NCBI GenBank assembly: GCA_028822935.1
Contig: JAPKCM010000017.1
Coordinates: 1-64,000 of the forward strand
Origin: Akkermansiaceae bacterium
GTDB lineage: Bacteria; Verrucomicrobiota; Verrucomicrobiia; Verrucomicrobiales; Akkermansiaceae
Reading direction: 5' to 3'
Length of the DNA stretch: 64,000 nt
The position numbers were made by a program, and so were the translations under genes. The notes below the pieces were generated by a model that had not been told where the DNA came from, searched no databases, and was given only the letters and a program-made list of their open reading frames with translations. This document shows, piece by piece, positions 1-8,853 of the stretch; within the stretch, counting starts at the first letter, position 1; each line of letters begins with the position of its first letter.

Positions 1-77
1 TTCTTTTTAGGGCTGGGAGGAGTGTCTTGATCCAAACCTTCTGGGAGTGGAAGCTCGGGCTCTTGGGCTTCGTTCAT
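1..77 (-). CDS. 5' end of a clipped gene, possibly rho
   Basis: An ATG on the minus strand at 77 opens a frame that stays open to the window edge. Only about 25 codons are visible. They are acidic and rich in Glu and Pro (it begins MNEAQEPELPLPEG), like the disordered N-terminal extension of many proteins. It starts 6 bases after the coaE stop, so it is almost certainly co-transcribed with coaE. From memory, coaE is often followed by the transcription terminator gene rho in this phylum, and verrucomicrobial Rho has such an acidic extension. No Rho domain is visible here, so the name is a guess from context. Confidence 0.4.
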   Translation of the reverse strand, partial: MNEAQEPELPLPEGLDQDTPPSPKK

Positions 78-83
78 GAATGA

Positions 84-701
84 TTAAATTACGTCAAAAA
101 AGTGTTTCAATTGGGACTCCAGCACCTTTTCAGGCCCCTCGTTCCAAAAGACGATGTTTGCCAAGCCAACTTTTTCCAGAATGGGAAGCTGGGCTGCCAG
201 AATTGAGGAGATCATCTCGTCATTGAAATGATTTCGCCCCTTGAGGCGCGAACGTTGTGTCTCCACAGAGGTGGCAACGACGAGATTCAGATCCTGATGG
301 AAATCGAATCCCCCTTCGAAAAGAAGTGGAACGTCCGCGACAAAGATCGCCGATGAACTGGTTTTAAGCCATTCCTGCCGTTTCACAAGACATTCCTCAC
401 GAACCTTGGGGTGCAAAATCCCCTCTAGTTGCTTCCTCCTTTCGGGATTGGCAAAAACAAGATCTCTCAGCGCGCTCCGATTCAACGTTCCATCACGATG
501 CTGAACTTCCGTTCCCAGGGACTCGGCGATACCCGAGATTACCTCAACAGAGGATAAAAGCCGCTGCACCACCTGATCAGCATCGAAGACGACGACTGAT
601 GCGTTACTCCTTTCAATCCACCTTATTGCCGTGGATTTCCCCGTGGCAATGCCCCCGGTCAGTCCGAACGCCAGCTTCTTTCCATCTGTCATTACCGCCA
701 T
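84..701 (-). CDS. coaE: Dephospho-CoA kinase
   Basis: CoaE phosphorylates the 3'-hydroxyl of the ribose in dephospho-CoA, the last step of coenzyme A synthesis, in the cytoplasm. The 205-residue length fits the family. The P-loop is at about residues 13-24 (GLTGGIATGKST), followed by the characteristic Asp-Ala-Asp stretch (VVVFDADQVV). The lid-region sequence LHPKVRE and the motif DVPLLFEG are both typical of CoaE. Two starts are possible: the ATG at 701, and an internal ATG three codons later that would also leave the P-loop intact. It lies downstream of the secretin operon, separated by a likely terminator, and is followed closely by the clipped gene at the window edge. Confidence 0.94.
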   Translation of the reverse strand: MAVMTDGKKLAFGLTGGIATGKSTAIRWIERSNASVVVFDADQVVQRLLSSVEVISGIAESLGTEVQHRDGTLNRSALRDLVFANPERRKQLEGILHPKVREECLVKRQEWLKTSSSAIFVADVPLLFEGGFDFHQDLNLVVATSVETQRSRLKGRNHFNDEMISSILAAQLPILEKVGLANIVFWNEGPEKVLESQLKHFFDVI

Positions 702-718
702 CTGTGCTACCCAGAAAC

Positions 719-750
719 AAAAAAAACGAGGCCCTGTCGAGGACCCCGTT
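719..750 (-). terminator. Rho-independent terminator of the secretin operon
   Basis: Read on the minus strand, an imperfect GC-rich hairpin (outer arms AACG and CGTT at 725-750, loop near TCGA) is followed by a run of eight T residues. It sits just after the secretin stop codon and before coaE, where the pilus-like operon should end. The stem has mismatches, so its strength is uncertain. Confidence 0.6.
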
Positions 751-775
751 TTGAGAGATTTAAAGAAATCGAGTT

Positions 776-3307
776 CTACTGAGGAGGAAGCATCGTCTCA
801 GGACCAGTATCTGGCTGAGAGTTTGCGGCCTTCACACGACTGCCAGTCGCATCGATAATCTCAGCAGTCACGAAGATGATGAGGTTACTCTTGATGTGAT
901 TCTCAGCTTTGGTCTGGAAGAGACGACCAATGAAGGGAAGGTCTCCAAGAATGGGGACTTTATCTTCAACTGACTGAACATCTTCCCGCATGAGACCACC
1001 AACTGCGACAGTGTAGCCGTCATAAATGGTGATTCCTGTAGCGACCTTACGAGTCGAGAAAATCGGCATTTCGATCCGGTTCTCAGTAATCACGACCTGA
1101 ACCGGGTTTCCGAGAGCATCGGAAGCTGGCGAGGTGATCGGACTTCCGTAGTTCACGAACCCCTCGAATTCAACGATCTCAGGAGCGAAGCGGAGGTCAA
1201 TGACACTGTCATTGGCACCCACATTGGGCTCGATCTCGAGGATCACACCGGTCTTACGGGTGTCAAAAGTCGTCGGAGTTGCTGGCGTGACAGGGAAAAT
1301 TCCTGCACCACCACCACCAGCCGCGCCCCCACCGACTCCACCGGTAGCACCGACAGAGTTAGGAAGTTCGGGTGGTTCATACTCAGTTGGGTAGATAAAC
1401 TCACGAATGATCTCGATTGTTGCCTTGTCTCCAGGACGAGCCATCACACTTGGTGCGGTCATCACGTCAGTTCCTTTTTTCTGGGAGAGACCACGCATAA
1501 TCATCTGAATCTGTCCCTGACTGAAAAGACCAGTAAGGGAAAGAATTCCAGGAGCCACGTTGGTGGACTGAGCAGTCCTCGATGGATTGTTGAGAATCGC
1601 ATCGATATTGTTCCGGTTGATTGCGAAGTCACCACTGCGGTTTGAGGCAGTTGCGATTCCCTTGACCTGATCGCCAGTAGCAGCAGGAATTCCAGGAATG
1701 GTCGTGAAGTCGACAGGACTAATGAAGTCCGAACCGGTGCGGGTCGTTCCCGAACCAACGGTGCCACCACCTCCAAAGAGACGGTTGGTGCCGAATGGAG
1801 TGATCACCCAGTCAAATCCGAGTTCCTCGCCGTTCTCCTGAGAGACTTCGACGAACTTGGTGAGAATCTTGATCTGCCTTGGTGTGTCCGAGCGGGCCGC
1901 GGTCACGATCGCATCGACGAGCTCAAGCTGAGTCGGCGAGTTGCGCACAATGAGTGTCCCGGTAAGAATGTTTGCTGATGTTCCTTCACCAAACTTCACA
2001 CCTTGTCCCTCAAGGAGAGTCTTCACGGGGAGGCGTGCCTTAATCACACCACCACCCGCGTCTCCGGCATCAGCAAATGGATCGAGTTCACCACCACCAC
2101 CGCCGCCTTCGGAACCACTTTCAATGAAGTTCACGAAAGTAGGAGGAACGGACCAACGACGAGTGACAACGTCCTCGGATTGGTCGGAACTCAGCGGGAG
2201 GAGTGTCACCGCAAATTCGTCTACCTTATAGCGGAGGCGAGCCTTTTCACAGATATACTGAAGCGCAACACCGAGTGGAACGTTAGTGATGTTCAGTGAG
2301 TCAATACGATCTCCACCGGCATCTGCCGCTCCACCGAGAGCACCGGCCTCAGCGTCAATGACTGCATCAGCTGCTCCGGAGACGGTAGCACCTTTGACCA
2401 CGAAGTTGATCCCTTTTTCAGACTCAATGAGAGTGGTGGTATCAAGCTCCTTGGAACGGATACGCAAGAAATCAACAGCCTCCTGAACGGTCGTGTCCTG
2501 AAAGTCGATGACTGGAATGATGATCTGCTGCAACTTCGAAGCGATCGAAGTCTTTCCGGTATTTTCTTCAAACTCGAAAAACCCACCCGGATTTTCCAAT
2601 CCTACTGGAGGAAGAGCAAGTTCCCAAGCCCGATCGACTTGCATGAGCATACGGGCGCGGTTCTCATCATAAGCAGCGCGAAAGTAGTCCGCTTTGATGG
2701 TGGCGCAACGCTCAAGCCAACGGCGAGCAGCTTTGTTATAGGGGTCAACGCGGAGGACATCATGGAAATGCTCCTCGGCTTTGTCATAAAGACCCAGATC
2801 GTAAGCGCCTTCTCCACGATAGAGTGACTGTGTTACCTCCTCGATGCTTTTGGTGTGATCGTAGTTCAGCGCCTGGTTGGTGCGAATAGGATCATCAAGA
2901 AACTCCAGTTGTTCCTTGGCCGAGGTATTTCCGGGGTCGGATTCAGCTACCTCAGTGAGGAGACTGCGCGCTTCCTCATACTTACCGACGCTGCGGTGCT
3001 GCTGAGATAGCGCGACGCTTCCGTCATCTAAGTGCTGGTTGAGAATGGCTCGACGCTCGGTTGTCGCTGTGCCATAGGGCAAGTCGCTGAGTGCCTGACG
3101 GTATTTCTGAACCGCCGTTTCGTAGTCTGCCTCAGCGTAAGCCTTACGGCCTTCGATAAGAAGCTCATCGGCATTGGACACCGCAGCTTGGCGGCGAATC
3201 AATTCCTGAGCGGGAAGACTACCTTCTCCATGCGCCATGGGCGAAACAGCGAGTGCCGCGAGGGCCATAACTGTGTAATTGGTGAGGTGTGTTGGTCTTT
3301 TCTGCAT
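776..3307 (-). CDS. Secretin (outer-membrane pore), Amuc_1098-like
   Basis: This is a secretin of the type II/III secretion and type IV pilus superfamily, expected to form a gated ring in the outer membrane. The N-terminus carries a signal peptide ending near Ala-His-Gly. TPR-like helices follow to about residue 210, then N-domains at about 270-480, and the secretin core occupies the C-terminal half. The core contains the signature VPILGDLPFIGRLF close to the C-terminus. Two Gly-rich tracts, at about residues 405-425 and 655-675, look like flexible loops. The ATG at 3307 is preferred; a TTG 15 bases upstream is also in frame. It is the last gene of a five-gene operon with Amuc_1099-, Amuc_1100-, PilM- and Amuc_1102-like proteins, the same set as in Akkermansia. 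The transported substrate is unknown. Confidence 0.9.
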   Translation of the reverse strand: MQKRPTHLTNYTVMALAALAVSPMAHGEGSLPAQELIRRQAAVSNADELLIEGRKAYAEADYETAVQKYRQALSDLPYGTATTERRAILNQHLDDGSVALSQQHRSVGKYEEARSLLTEVAESDPGNTSAKEQLEFLDDPIRTNQALNYDHTKSIEEVTQSLYRGEGAYDLGLYDKAEEHFHDVLRVDPYNKAARRWLERCATIKADYFRAAYDENRARMLMQVDRAWELALPPVGLENPGGFFEFEENTGKTSIASKLQQIIIPVIDFQDTTVQEAVDFLRIRSKELDTTTLIESEKGINFVVKGATVSGAADAVIDAEAGALGGAADAGGDRIDSLNITNVPLGVALQYICEKARLRYKVDEFAVTLLPLSSDQSEDVVTRRWSVPPTFVNFIESGSEGGGGGGELDPFADAGDAGGGVIKARLPVKTLLEGQGVKFGEGTSANILTGTLIVRNSPTQLELVDAIVTAARSDTPRQIKILTKFVEVSQENGEELGFDWVITPFGTNRLFGGGGTVGSGTTRTGSDFISPVDFTTIPGIPAATGDQVKGIATASNRSGDFAINRNNIDAILNNPSRTAQSTNVAPGILSLTGLFSQGQIQMIMRGLSQKKGTDVMTAPSVMARPGDKATIEIIREFIYPTEYEPPELPNSVGATGGVGGGAAGGGGAGIFPVTPATPTTFDTRKTGVILEIEPNVGANDSVIDLRFAPEIVEFEGFVNYGSPITSPASDALGNPVQVVITENRIEMPIFSTRKVATGITIYDGYTVAVGGLMREDVQSVEDKVPILGDLPFIGRLFQTKAENHIKSNLIIFVTAEIIDATGSRVKAANSQPDTGPETMLPPQ

Positions 3308-3404
3308 GATCTTGTTAAACAATCGTTAAAATATGAGGGGGGAGGAAGCTTTTTTTCCACTTCTCCCGAAAAATTCGTTACTTTTCTTTAATGTCAGGGT
3401 GATT

Positions 3405-4466
3405 TTACTCGGAAATTGGGATTCGGCGGGTCGCTTTTTGACCATTGTCGTCGTATTCCACAATCGCGGCAAGAGGCTTCAAGTTGGGACGTTGCCCCAT
3501 ATCGATCTCCACTAGCTTATATTCGAGGGTCTTGCCATGCGCAGTCACCTTGAAGCTCGTATTCTCTGGGACGACGATTTCCTTATCCCCTTGCCCAACG
3601 GCGTCGAGAATGAAGGTCACGGTGTTATCGAACTGATAAAACCCTGGTTTTTCGAATGCCTTTGGTCGGAACGGAGCCTTGAATTGATTCTTGTCTTTAT
3701 TGGGCTTCAGATCCTCCACGAGAGCAAACTTCTTCGCCACTTGCCTCCCCTTTTCTTCCACCATATCAGAGCCCGTTTCGATGACCTTGAAACGGTTTTC
3801 GACAGGAGCTTCCTGGAAGAATAAATCTCCAGCCTTCACATTCTGGGCGGCTCCCATACGGAGATTAGCTCCCTTACTGTCCGCAAAGCGAAACTGGAGG
3901 TTACCATTCCCGAGGGTTGAATTGAGCTCGAGCAACCAGTAGGTGCTATCGACACTCTTCACGACGAGCTTGTTCACCAGAGGAGGATACTTCGTATCAT
4001 CTGAAGGATCGGTCTTGTCTGTGAATTCCTCGAGATTGGAAAATCCGTCTCCGTCCTTATCGCGACTGAGCGAGTCCGAAAAGCTGGGATCAACCCGGTT
4101 CTCAACCCACCATGGATTGGGAATGGGCAAATGAATGGGAGGCAAGTCAGGATCGAGAAGATCGATCGGCTCATCCACTTCTCCATTGGCGACAAACATA
4201 TTGACACTGGTGAAGAGATCAACGGTTCGACCTTCAGGCGTCTTCTTCGCATTGAACTTGTCCAGCACTTTCAAAGACTTAGCGGTAGCATCAACGAGGT
4301 CTCCACCTTGGGCCGAGGCATCAGGATTGCCTGTCCCAATGGGATCGGCATCAAAGCCCTGCTGAATTTCAGCTCCTTTGCTCCAAGACAAATAGCCTAC
4401 GGCAACGAGCACAACAACTCCACCTCCAAGGGCGGCTTTATGATAATTTTCTGACATCCAGGACAT
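3405..4466 (-). CDS. Amuc_1099-like single-pass inner-membrane protein
   Basis: This is a 353-residue protein with one N-terminal membrane helix at about residues 12-29 and a large periplasmic part rich in beta-strand-like segments. A stretch near residue 130-155 (SRDKDGDGFSNLEEFTDKTD) resembles a thrombospondin-type-3 or dockerin-like calcium loop, with repeated Asp at alternating positions. Size and position match Amuc_1099 of Akkermansia, between the Amuc_1100-like protein and the secretin. By analogy with PilP/GspC it could link the inner-membrane complex to the secretin. That role is inferred from gene order. It starts 2 bases after the upstream stop, so translation is probably coupled. 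Confidence 0.75.
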   Translation of the reverse strand: MSWMSENYHKAALGGGVVVLVAVGYLSWSKGAEIQQGFDADPIGTGNPDASAQGGDLVDATAKSLKVLDKFNAKKTPEGRTVDLFTSVNMFVANGEVDEPIDLLDPDLPPIHLPIPNPWWVENRVDPSFSDSLSRDKDGDGFSNLEEFTDKTDPSDDTKYPPLVNKLVVKSVDSTYWLLELNSTLGNGNLQFRFADSKGANLRMGAAQNVKAGDLFFQEAPVENRFKVIETGSDMVEEKGRQVAKKFALVEDLKPNKDKNQFKAPFRPKAFEKPGFYQFDNTVTFILDAVGQGDKEIVVPENTSFKVTAHGKTLEYKLVEIDMGQRPNLKPLAAIVEYDDNGQKATRRIPISE

Positions 4467-4468
4467 GA

Positions 4469-5515
4469 TTATTTAATGGCTGGGAATTTAAGGGATTCTT
4501 CAAAAAGAAGAAGGTCGAGACGAATGTAGGCAGCGACATCGTTGCCACCCGAGACACGCTGAAGAACTTCGGAAGAACCGACAGGCGCTTCAGCGACCGG
4601 TTCTTCATCATCTCCTTCGACCACTCCAAACTCATCATCGACGAGCGGCGCTACGTCCGTCGTCGGTGCGGCTTTCTTGATCCCCTGCGAAGAGGGCACC
4701 CCAGCATTATTCTTGATTCGAGCGATGCGCGCATCGAAGAAAAATTGATCCGAGTTCGCGATCGCTTCGATCACTTTGCGTATGGAGGGCTCCGGACCTG
4801 CTATCGTCAATGCGATGGGGAGTCGCTTAGCGACACTCACCGTGGGCAATGATGGCTTAGAGGACTTGCTGGGAGCTGACTTCCCTCTGGAACTCTTGCT
4901 TCTAGATCTGGGTTTGGACTTGGAAGATTTCCCTCGCTTTGCTGAAGCGTCAGATTTGCCCCAATCTTTTCCTTCCTCAGGAGGGAGAACCTCACGAGTG
5001 AAGTTACCTACCTTTGAAACACCTGCTGCGGCAAACTCCCGGAAGAGCCAGTCGATGGCAGCAAGCTCATAGGCGAGAACGCCAGTGGCACTGTTCTTGG
5101 GAAGACTTCCCTTATACTGCTCGAAACCCAGGTAAGTCTGCTCAGGAATAGCGACATTCTTTTCCACAAAGAGAGCGCGTACTTCGGCGTCTGATTTCTT
5201 AAGACGATCGGAGAAGGTGCTGACTGTGATGTTTGCCAGGCTTTCCGGACGGAAGCTATTGAACTGTGCCTGCATCGCCTCGGCTTTTGCAACCACGGCT
5301 TTCAAGTTTGCCTTCTTTTCAGCCACCGATTCGATGGTGGGATAAGGAGTCATGCTCTTCATCTTCTTGATGGAGGCCTTTCGAGCCGCGACCTCTTCCG
5401 CATTGGCGTCACGCTCGGTAGCTGTGCTGAGTCCAGCGTAGATGAGGAGCGCTGCAAACGCGGAGGTTACGACGATTAGAACGCCGAGGAATGTGTTTTC
5501 TTTGAACCAATTCAT
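4469..5515 (-). CDS. Amuc_1100-like pilus-associated protein
   Basis: This 348-residue protein has an N-terminal membrane helix at about residues 8-29, a coiled-coil-like stretch at about 40-85, and two alpha/beta domains. The first contains YLGFEQYKG followed by LAYELAAIDWLF and ends at REVLPPEE. The same order and wording occur in Akkermansia Amuc_1100, where I recall WLGFQVYS and LGFELKAINSL. Amuc_1100 is known as an abundant envelope protein reported to signal through TLR2. Its topology recalls PilO/GspM. An unusual basic Ser/Lys/Arg-rich linker at about residues 183-222 separates the two domains. The C-terminal domain matches the end of Amuc_1100, with paired hydrophobic strands (AAYIRLDLLLFEE). 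Confidence 0.85.
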   Translation of the reverse strand: MNWFKENTFLGVLIVVTSAFAALLIYAGLSTATERDANAEEVAARKASIKKMKSMTPYPTIESVAEKKANLKAVVAKAEAMQAQFNSFRPESLANITVSTFSDRLKKSDAEVRALFVEKNVAIPEQTYLGFEQYKGSLPKNSATGVLAYELAAIDWLFREFAAAGVSKVGNFTREVLPPEEGKDWGKSDASAKRGKSSKSKPRSRSKSSRGKSAPSKSSKPSLPTVSVAKRLPIALTIAGPEPSIRKVIEAIANSDQFFFDARIARIKNNAGVPSSQGIKKAAPTTDVAPLVDDEFGVVEGDDEEPVAEAPVGSSEVLQRVSGGNDVAAYIRLDLLLFEESLKFPAIK

Positions 5516-5534
5516 GGTTGATATCGGGAAATAA

Positions 5535-7286
5535 TTACTTAAGTGAGATAGAATTTTTGAGCGGAATAATGAGCTCGAAAGGAGCAGCGTAATTCCCCTC
5601 GGCAGGCGCTGCCTCCAAGGTTTTTACGATTTGTCCTTCCGTGAGATCCTTACCATTCCAAGTGAAGTCAAAATACTCGGAACTACGGAGTTTGGCGATC
5701 AAGGCCAGAACGTCGTTTCGATCGCTCCGGTAAAAGCCACGAATGGCAACGCTGTTCGCGCTATTTTGCTCTTTGGGAGAATAGACATTCTTTCCAAAAG
5801 GAACGGAAGCAAATGCTTCATTGATGACCTGTTCATTTCCTTCATCTAGGACGGGCGCGTAATCTGCCAGCGGCTCAAGATCGGTGATCCAGACTTGGTC
5901 ACTGACCATGTAGTCTGAAATATCATCAAGAAGATTCAGCAAGGAGAGACGCCCTGTTTCAGCTCCAGCATAAGAACGAATCAAGGTATTTGACTGATCT
6001 TCCACCTTCAGGAGCTTTTCCAGATCCTTGGCAGGACCCGTCAGTGCCTGCACTTCTTGTGCGGACTTCTTAAGGAAAGCTTCTCCATCAGAGGTAGTGA
6101 GCACGTTAAAGACGGGCCACAAGGCGAGACCTCCAAGGAAGAGGGCTGCTGCCGCGATGAGAGTGGGCTTCCGACGAGTGATATCACGCTCGGCCTGAAC
6201 AACGTCGGGAACAAGATCGATATTAATGGTCGCCTTATCCGCAGCACGCACGCCAAGGCCCACGATTTCACCCAACATGTGCGCTTGAGCACCAAGAGCT
6301 TCAACATCGACACCGTTTCCAACTGAAATACGTTGGAGCGGATTGAAGATTTCAACCGGTAGATTGAGCTTCTCTTCAAGGAACTCCTTCATGTAGGGGA
6401 GGTTTGCACCACCACCCGCAAGAAGAACCCTCTTAGGAGCAGTGCCCCCATGCTGGCTGCGGAAAAGCTGGCTTGTCCGAGCAATTTCCGAGGTAAGACG
6501 CGTTAAGCCGTTACGAATCACCGTGCCGAGTGCGGCAGTGGCTTCATCAAGCTGGGCCGCGTGTCCCCCACCCAAGGTCACGAGACCGTTTGTGAGCTTA
6601 GTATTCTCCGCTTCAGCAAAGGAAACATGGTAGTCCTTGGCAATCGCGCTGGTGAGCGAAGAACCGCCGACCGATACCGTCCTCGTGAAGAACTTCTCGC
6701 CGTCGGCGTAGATGAGGTTGGACGTTTTCGCCCCCACATCAAGAAGGAGAGTGCATTCGCTAAGATCAGGGTAGTTGTAGCGAAGTGCGTTATAAAGAGC
6801 GGTTGGAGCAGCGTCTACCAGACGTGTCCCCAAGCCCGTTTCCGCGACTACTTCGTTAAGATCGTTAAGAGAGTCAGATTTGATCGCGACGAGAATAACC
6901 TCAGTCTCGATTCCCCCACCCGCGAGGGCTTGCCAATCCCAGACGACTTCGTCGATAGGAAACGGAACGTTTTGTTGCGCCTCGAAGCGAACGAGTTCAT
7001 CAACGTTTTCTTCCTCAAGAGGTGGCAGCTTCACAAAGCGGACAAAGACCGACTGCCCAGAAAGGGAGTAAGCGGTCTTCTGCTTTGCGAGCTTGAGGCT
7101 CTTTGCGAGTTCCTTGATGGCGAGCTGAACCTGCGGAATGCGCGCGGCTTCAGTTGCCGGGTCGGCAAGGATACTTGTTGCTCCCTGGGATTTCAATACC
7201 AAGCCTTTCTTGGTTTGGGCAAAAACGCCCATAGAAATCCGTTGGGATCCAATGTTTAGTGCGATGATCGACTGTGAATCAGCCAT
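5535..7286 (-). CDS. pilM: PilM-like actin-fold ATPase with PilN-like C-terminal half (Amuc_1101-like)
   Basis: The N-terminal ~350 residues form an actin-like fold of the PilM/FtsA type. The phosphate-1 region is IALNIGSQRISMGVF at residues 8-22, the phosphate-2 region is LLLDVGAKTSNLIYADG, and the adenosine-binding motif is VLLAGGGANLPYM. The protein then adds a membrane helix at about residues 375-395 and a periplasmic domain to residue 583. This looks like a PilM-PilN fusion, placing the cytoplasmic ATPase and the inner-membrane component in one chain. In type IV pili, PilM binds the N-terminus of PilN and connects to the motor ATPases. No PilB/PilT motor gene is present in this window. 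It sits second in the operon, after the Amuc_1102-like gene. Confidence 0.88.
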   Translation of the reverse strand: MADSQSIIALNIGSQRISMGVFAQTKKGLVLKSQGATSILADPATEAARIPQVQLAIKELAKSLKLAKQKTAYSLSGQSVFVRFVKLPPLEEENVDELVRFEAQQNVPFPIDEVVWDWQALAGGGIETEVILVAIKSDSLNDLNEVVAETGLGTRLVDAAPTALYNALRYNYPDLSECTLLLDVGAKTSNLIYADGEKFFTRTVSVGGSSLTSAIAKDYHVSFAEAENTKLTNGLVTLGGGHAAQLDEATAALGTVIRNGLTRLTSEIARTSQLFRSQHGGTAPKRVLLAGGGANLPYMKEFLEEKLNLPVEIFNPLQRISVGNGVDVEALGAQAHMLGEIVGLGVRAADKATINIDLVPDVVQAERDITRRKPTLIAAAALFLGGLALWPVFNVLTTSDGEAFLKKSAQEVQALTGPAKDLEKLLKVEDQSNTLIRSYAGAETGRLSLLNLLDDISDYMVSDQVWITDLEPLADYAPVLDEGNEQVINEAFASVPFGKNVYSPKEQNSANSVAIRGFYRSDRNDVLALIAKLRSSEYFDFTWNGKDLTEGQIVKTLEAAPAEGNYAAPFELIIPLKNSISLK

Positions 7287-7374
7287 GGTGGTGTGTGTTC
7301 TGCGTAATTTGTCAGATTTTTGCCAGAGTAATCAGAGGCTCAGGCGAAAATGATTAGCGACCCCTCTAGGCCAC

Positions 7375-7393
7375 GGCTCTTTCGAAAAGAGCC
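7375..7393 (-). promoter_or_regulatory. Intercistronic hairpin
   Basis: A perfect 8-bp inverted repeat (GGCTCTTT, 3-base loop, AAAGAGCC) lies 7 bases after the stop of the Amuc_1102-like gene and upstream of pilM. There is no T-run after it on the minus strand. A processing or mRNA-stability hairpin that sets different levels of the first gene and the rest is more likely than a terminator. Confidence 0.5.
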
Positions 7394-7400
7394 AGAAAAA

Positions 7401-8030
7401 TTATTTCTTCGGTGCGATCTCGGCATAGCGGTCATACCAGAGAAATTCAAAAGGTGTTTCGCTTTTATTGAGAAGGGGAAACTTGGAGGTGCGCTCAACA
7501 CTCTTGAGGTCTTCACGCCACCATCCTTTGCGTTGGCCATGGCTGAAGAACCCAACCATTTCGCCATTGTAATGAATCTCGCCGCCCACTGCTTCAAGAT
7601 CGCTTTTACCCGCGGAGGAGTTTCCAGTGATGCGACGCAAGGTGTTGGGAGAAATATAAACAGAGGCAATCATCTCCTCATCAATGGGAATATTCACGTG
7701 GTTGACAGTCTTCTCCATCAGATAGGCTTTTCTGTCCTGCCCCTTGACCACGATCCACCACTTGACATCGACAGAGTCGAGATACTCGTCTTTCGGTGGG
7801 CTCTTGAGCTTCTGAACCTTGAATTTGACTTCGATCTCAAGCCAGTCCTTGGGTTTGAACTTCTTGCTGGCGCCCGTAGAGATATTTGGTGAAGGAAGTT
7901 CATCGAAATCAGGACTCCCGACAGCAAACTTATTGTCCTTGCTCGACTTAATCTCATCAGCCTGGCCGAAAACGGAGGCCATTGTGAGGCCGAGAACGGC
8001 AACTGTGTTTAAAATTTTATTCCCCTTCAT
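7401..8030 (-). CDS. Amuc_1102-like secreted protein
   Basis: This 209-residue protein has a signal peptide (about residues 1-23, ending near Phe-Gly-Gln-Ala). The body has alternating charged and hydrophobic strands typical of a small beta-rich fold, with Trp-rich segments such as VKWWIVVKGQDRK and RKGWWREDLKS. It is the first gene of the secretin operon. Position and size match Amuc_1102 of Akkermansia, whose structure has been described as OB-like with some relation to type IV pilins. No class III pilin signal (Gly-Phe cleavage motif) is visible. A soluble envelope component of the machine is the most that can be inferred. The ATG at 8030 directly precedes the signal peptide. Confidence 0.72.
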   Translation of the reverse strand: MKGNKILNTVAVLGLTMASVFGQADEIKSSKDNKFAVGSPDFDELPSPNISTGASKKFKPKDWLEIEVKFKVQKLKSPPKDEYLDSVDVKWWIVVKGQDRKAYLMEKTVNHVNIPIDEEMIASVYISPNTLRRITGNSSAGKSDLEAVGGEIHYNGEMVGFFSHGQRKGWWREDLKSVERTSKFPLLNKSETPFEFLWYDRYAEIAPKK

Positions 8031-8187
8031 GATGTAACCGATGTGATTTCTATGAAGCTAGGGAATCGGATGACGGGTCGGCTAGCAAAAAGCTGAAAAA
8101 TGGTGATATTTTTCGCGATTGACAGCGTAAGCCGAGTCTGAACGATGGTCGTTTGACAGTCTTGATCTGGCAGCGCAAAGTGCCGTC

Positions 8188-8853
8188 GTGCAGAGAAGAA
8201 AGATAATCAGTGATGCCATTAGATCTCGCAGGGCGCTTGTGGTCGGCGCCATTTCGGAGGCCTCCACCCTCTCTCTTTCCCATGATGCTTGTGATGTCAT
8301 TGAGCTCCGTTTGGACTCACTTGGGACAGGAGAAGAAACTTTAAGTTATGCGAAGCAAAGCGCTATCCCTCTGCTAGTTACCGCAAGAGGATCCCTGGAA
8401 GGCGGTGTGAATCAGCTTTCAATTTCTGATCGTATCGAAGCCTATCAACGGCTCATGCCCTATGCCGCGGCCATCGATATTGAAATCAGTTCATTCCCGG
8501 AATTGATGGGGATTGTCGAGCAGGCGAAACGGGAAAATGTTAGCGTTGTGGGATCCTTCCATGACTTCGAAAAGACCCCTCCCCTAGACGCTTTGAAAGC
8601 ACGAATCGGAACGGTCGCCGACCTGCACAAATTTGCCACCATGGTGACGGAAGAGAGCGACCTAGACGTTCATCGTACACTTTTATGCAGATTCCCACCA
8701 CTTTCCGTAATGGGCATGGGGCCTCAGGGAGCGGACGCCAGACCTGAAATGATGACCTTGGGCTCTGTTCTCAACTATGGATATCTGGGCAATACACCCA
8801 CCGCGCCCAATCAGTGGCCGGTTTCGAAACTACGGGAATGCCTCCGCGATTAA
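8188..8853 (+). CDS. aroD: 3-dehydroquinate dehydratase, type I
   Basis: This enzyme dehydrates 3-dehydroquinate to 3-dehydroshikimate in the shikimate pathway through a Schiff base. The 221-residue sequence shows the type I family hallmarks: the substrate-binding Glu in CDVIELRLDSL (about E39), the catalytic His in GSFHDF (H125), and the Schiff-base Lys in DLHKFA (K148). A Gly/Met-rich loop near the C-terminus (VMGMGPQGADARP) replaces the usual MGxxGxxSR. The start is a GTG at 8188. It is divergent from the secretin operon and overlaps the tail of the convergent helicase gene by 4 bases. aroE of the same pathway lies at 44 kb. Confidence 0.92.
   Translation: MQRRKIISDAIRSRRALVVGAISEASTLSLSHDACDVIELRLDSLGTGEETLSYAKQSAIPLLVTARGSLEGGVNQLSISDRIEAYQRLMPYAAAIDIEISSFPELMGIVEQAKRENVSVVGSFHDFEKTPPLDALKARIGTVADLHKFATMVTEESDLDVHRTLLCRFPPLSVMGMGPQGADARPEMMTLGSVLNYGYLGNTPTAPNQWPVSKLRECLRD

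Noticed and set aside
6561-7259. A 232-codon plus-strand frame opposite pilM
   Set aside because: It lies wholly inside the PilM actin-fold coding sequence and has no recognisable motif.
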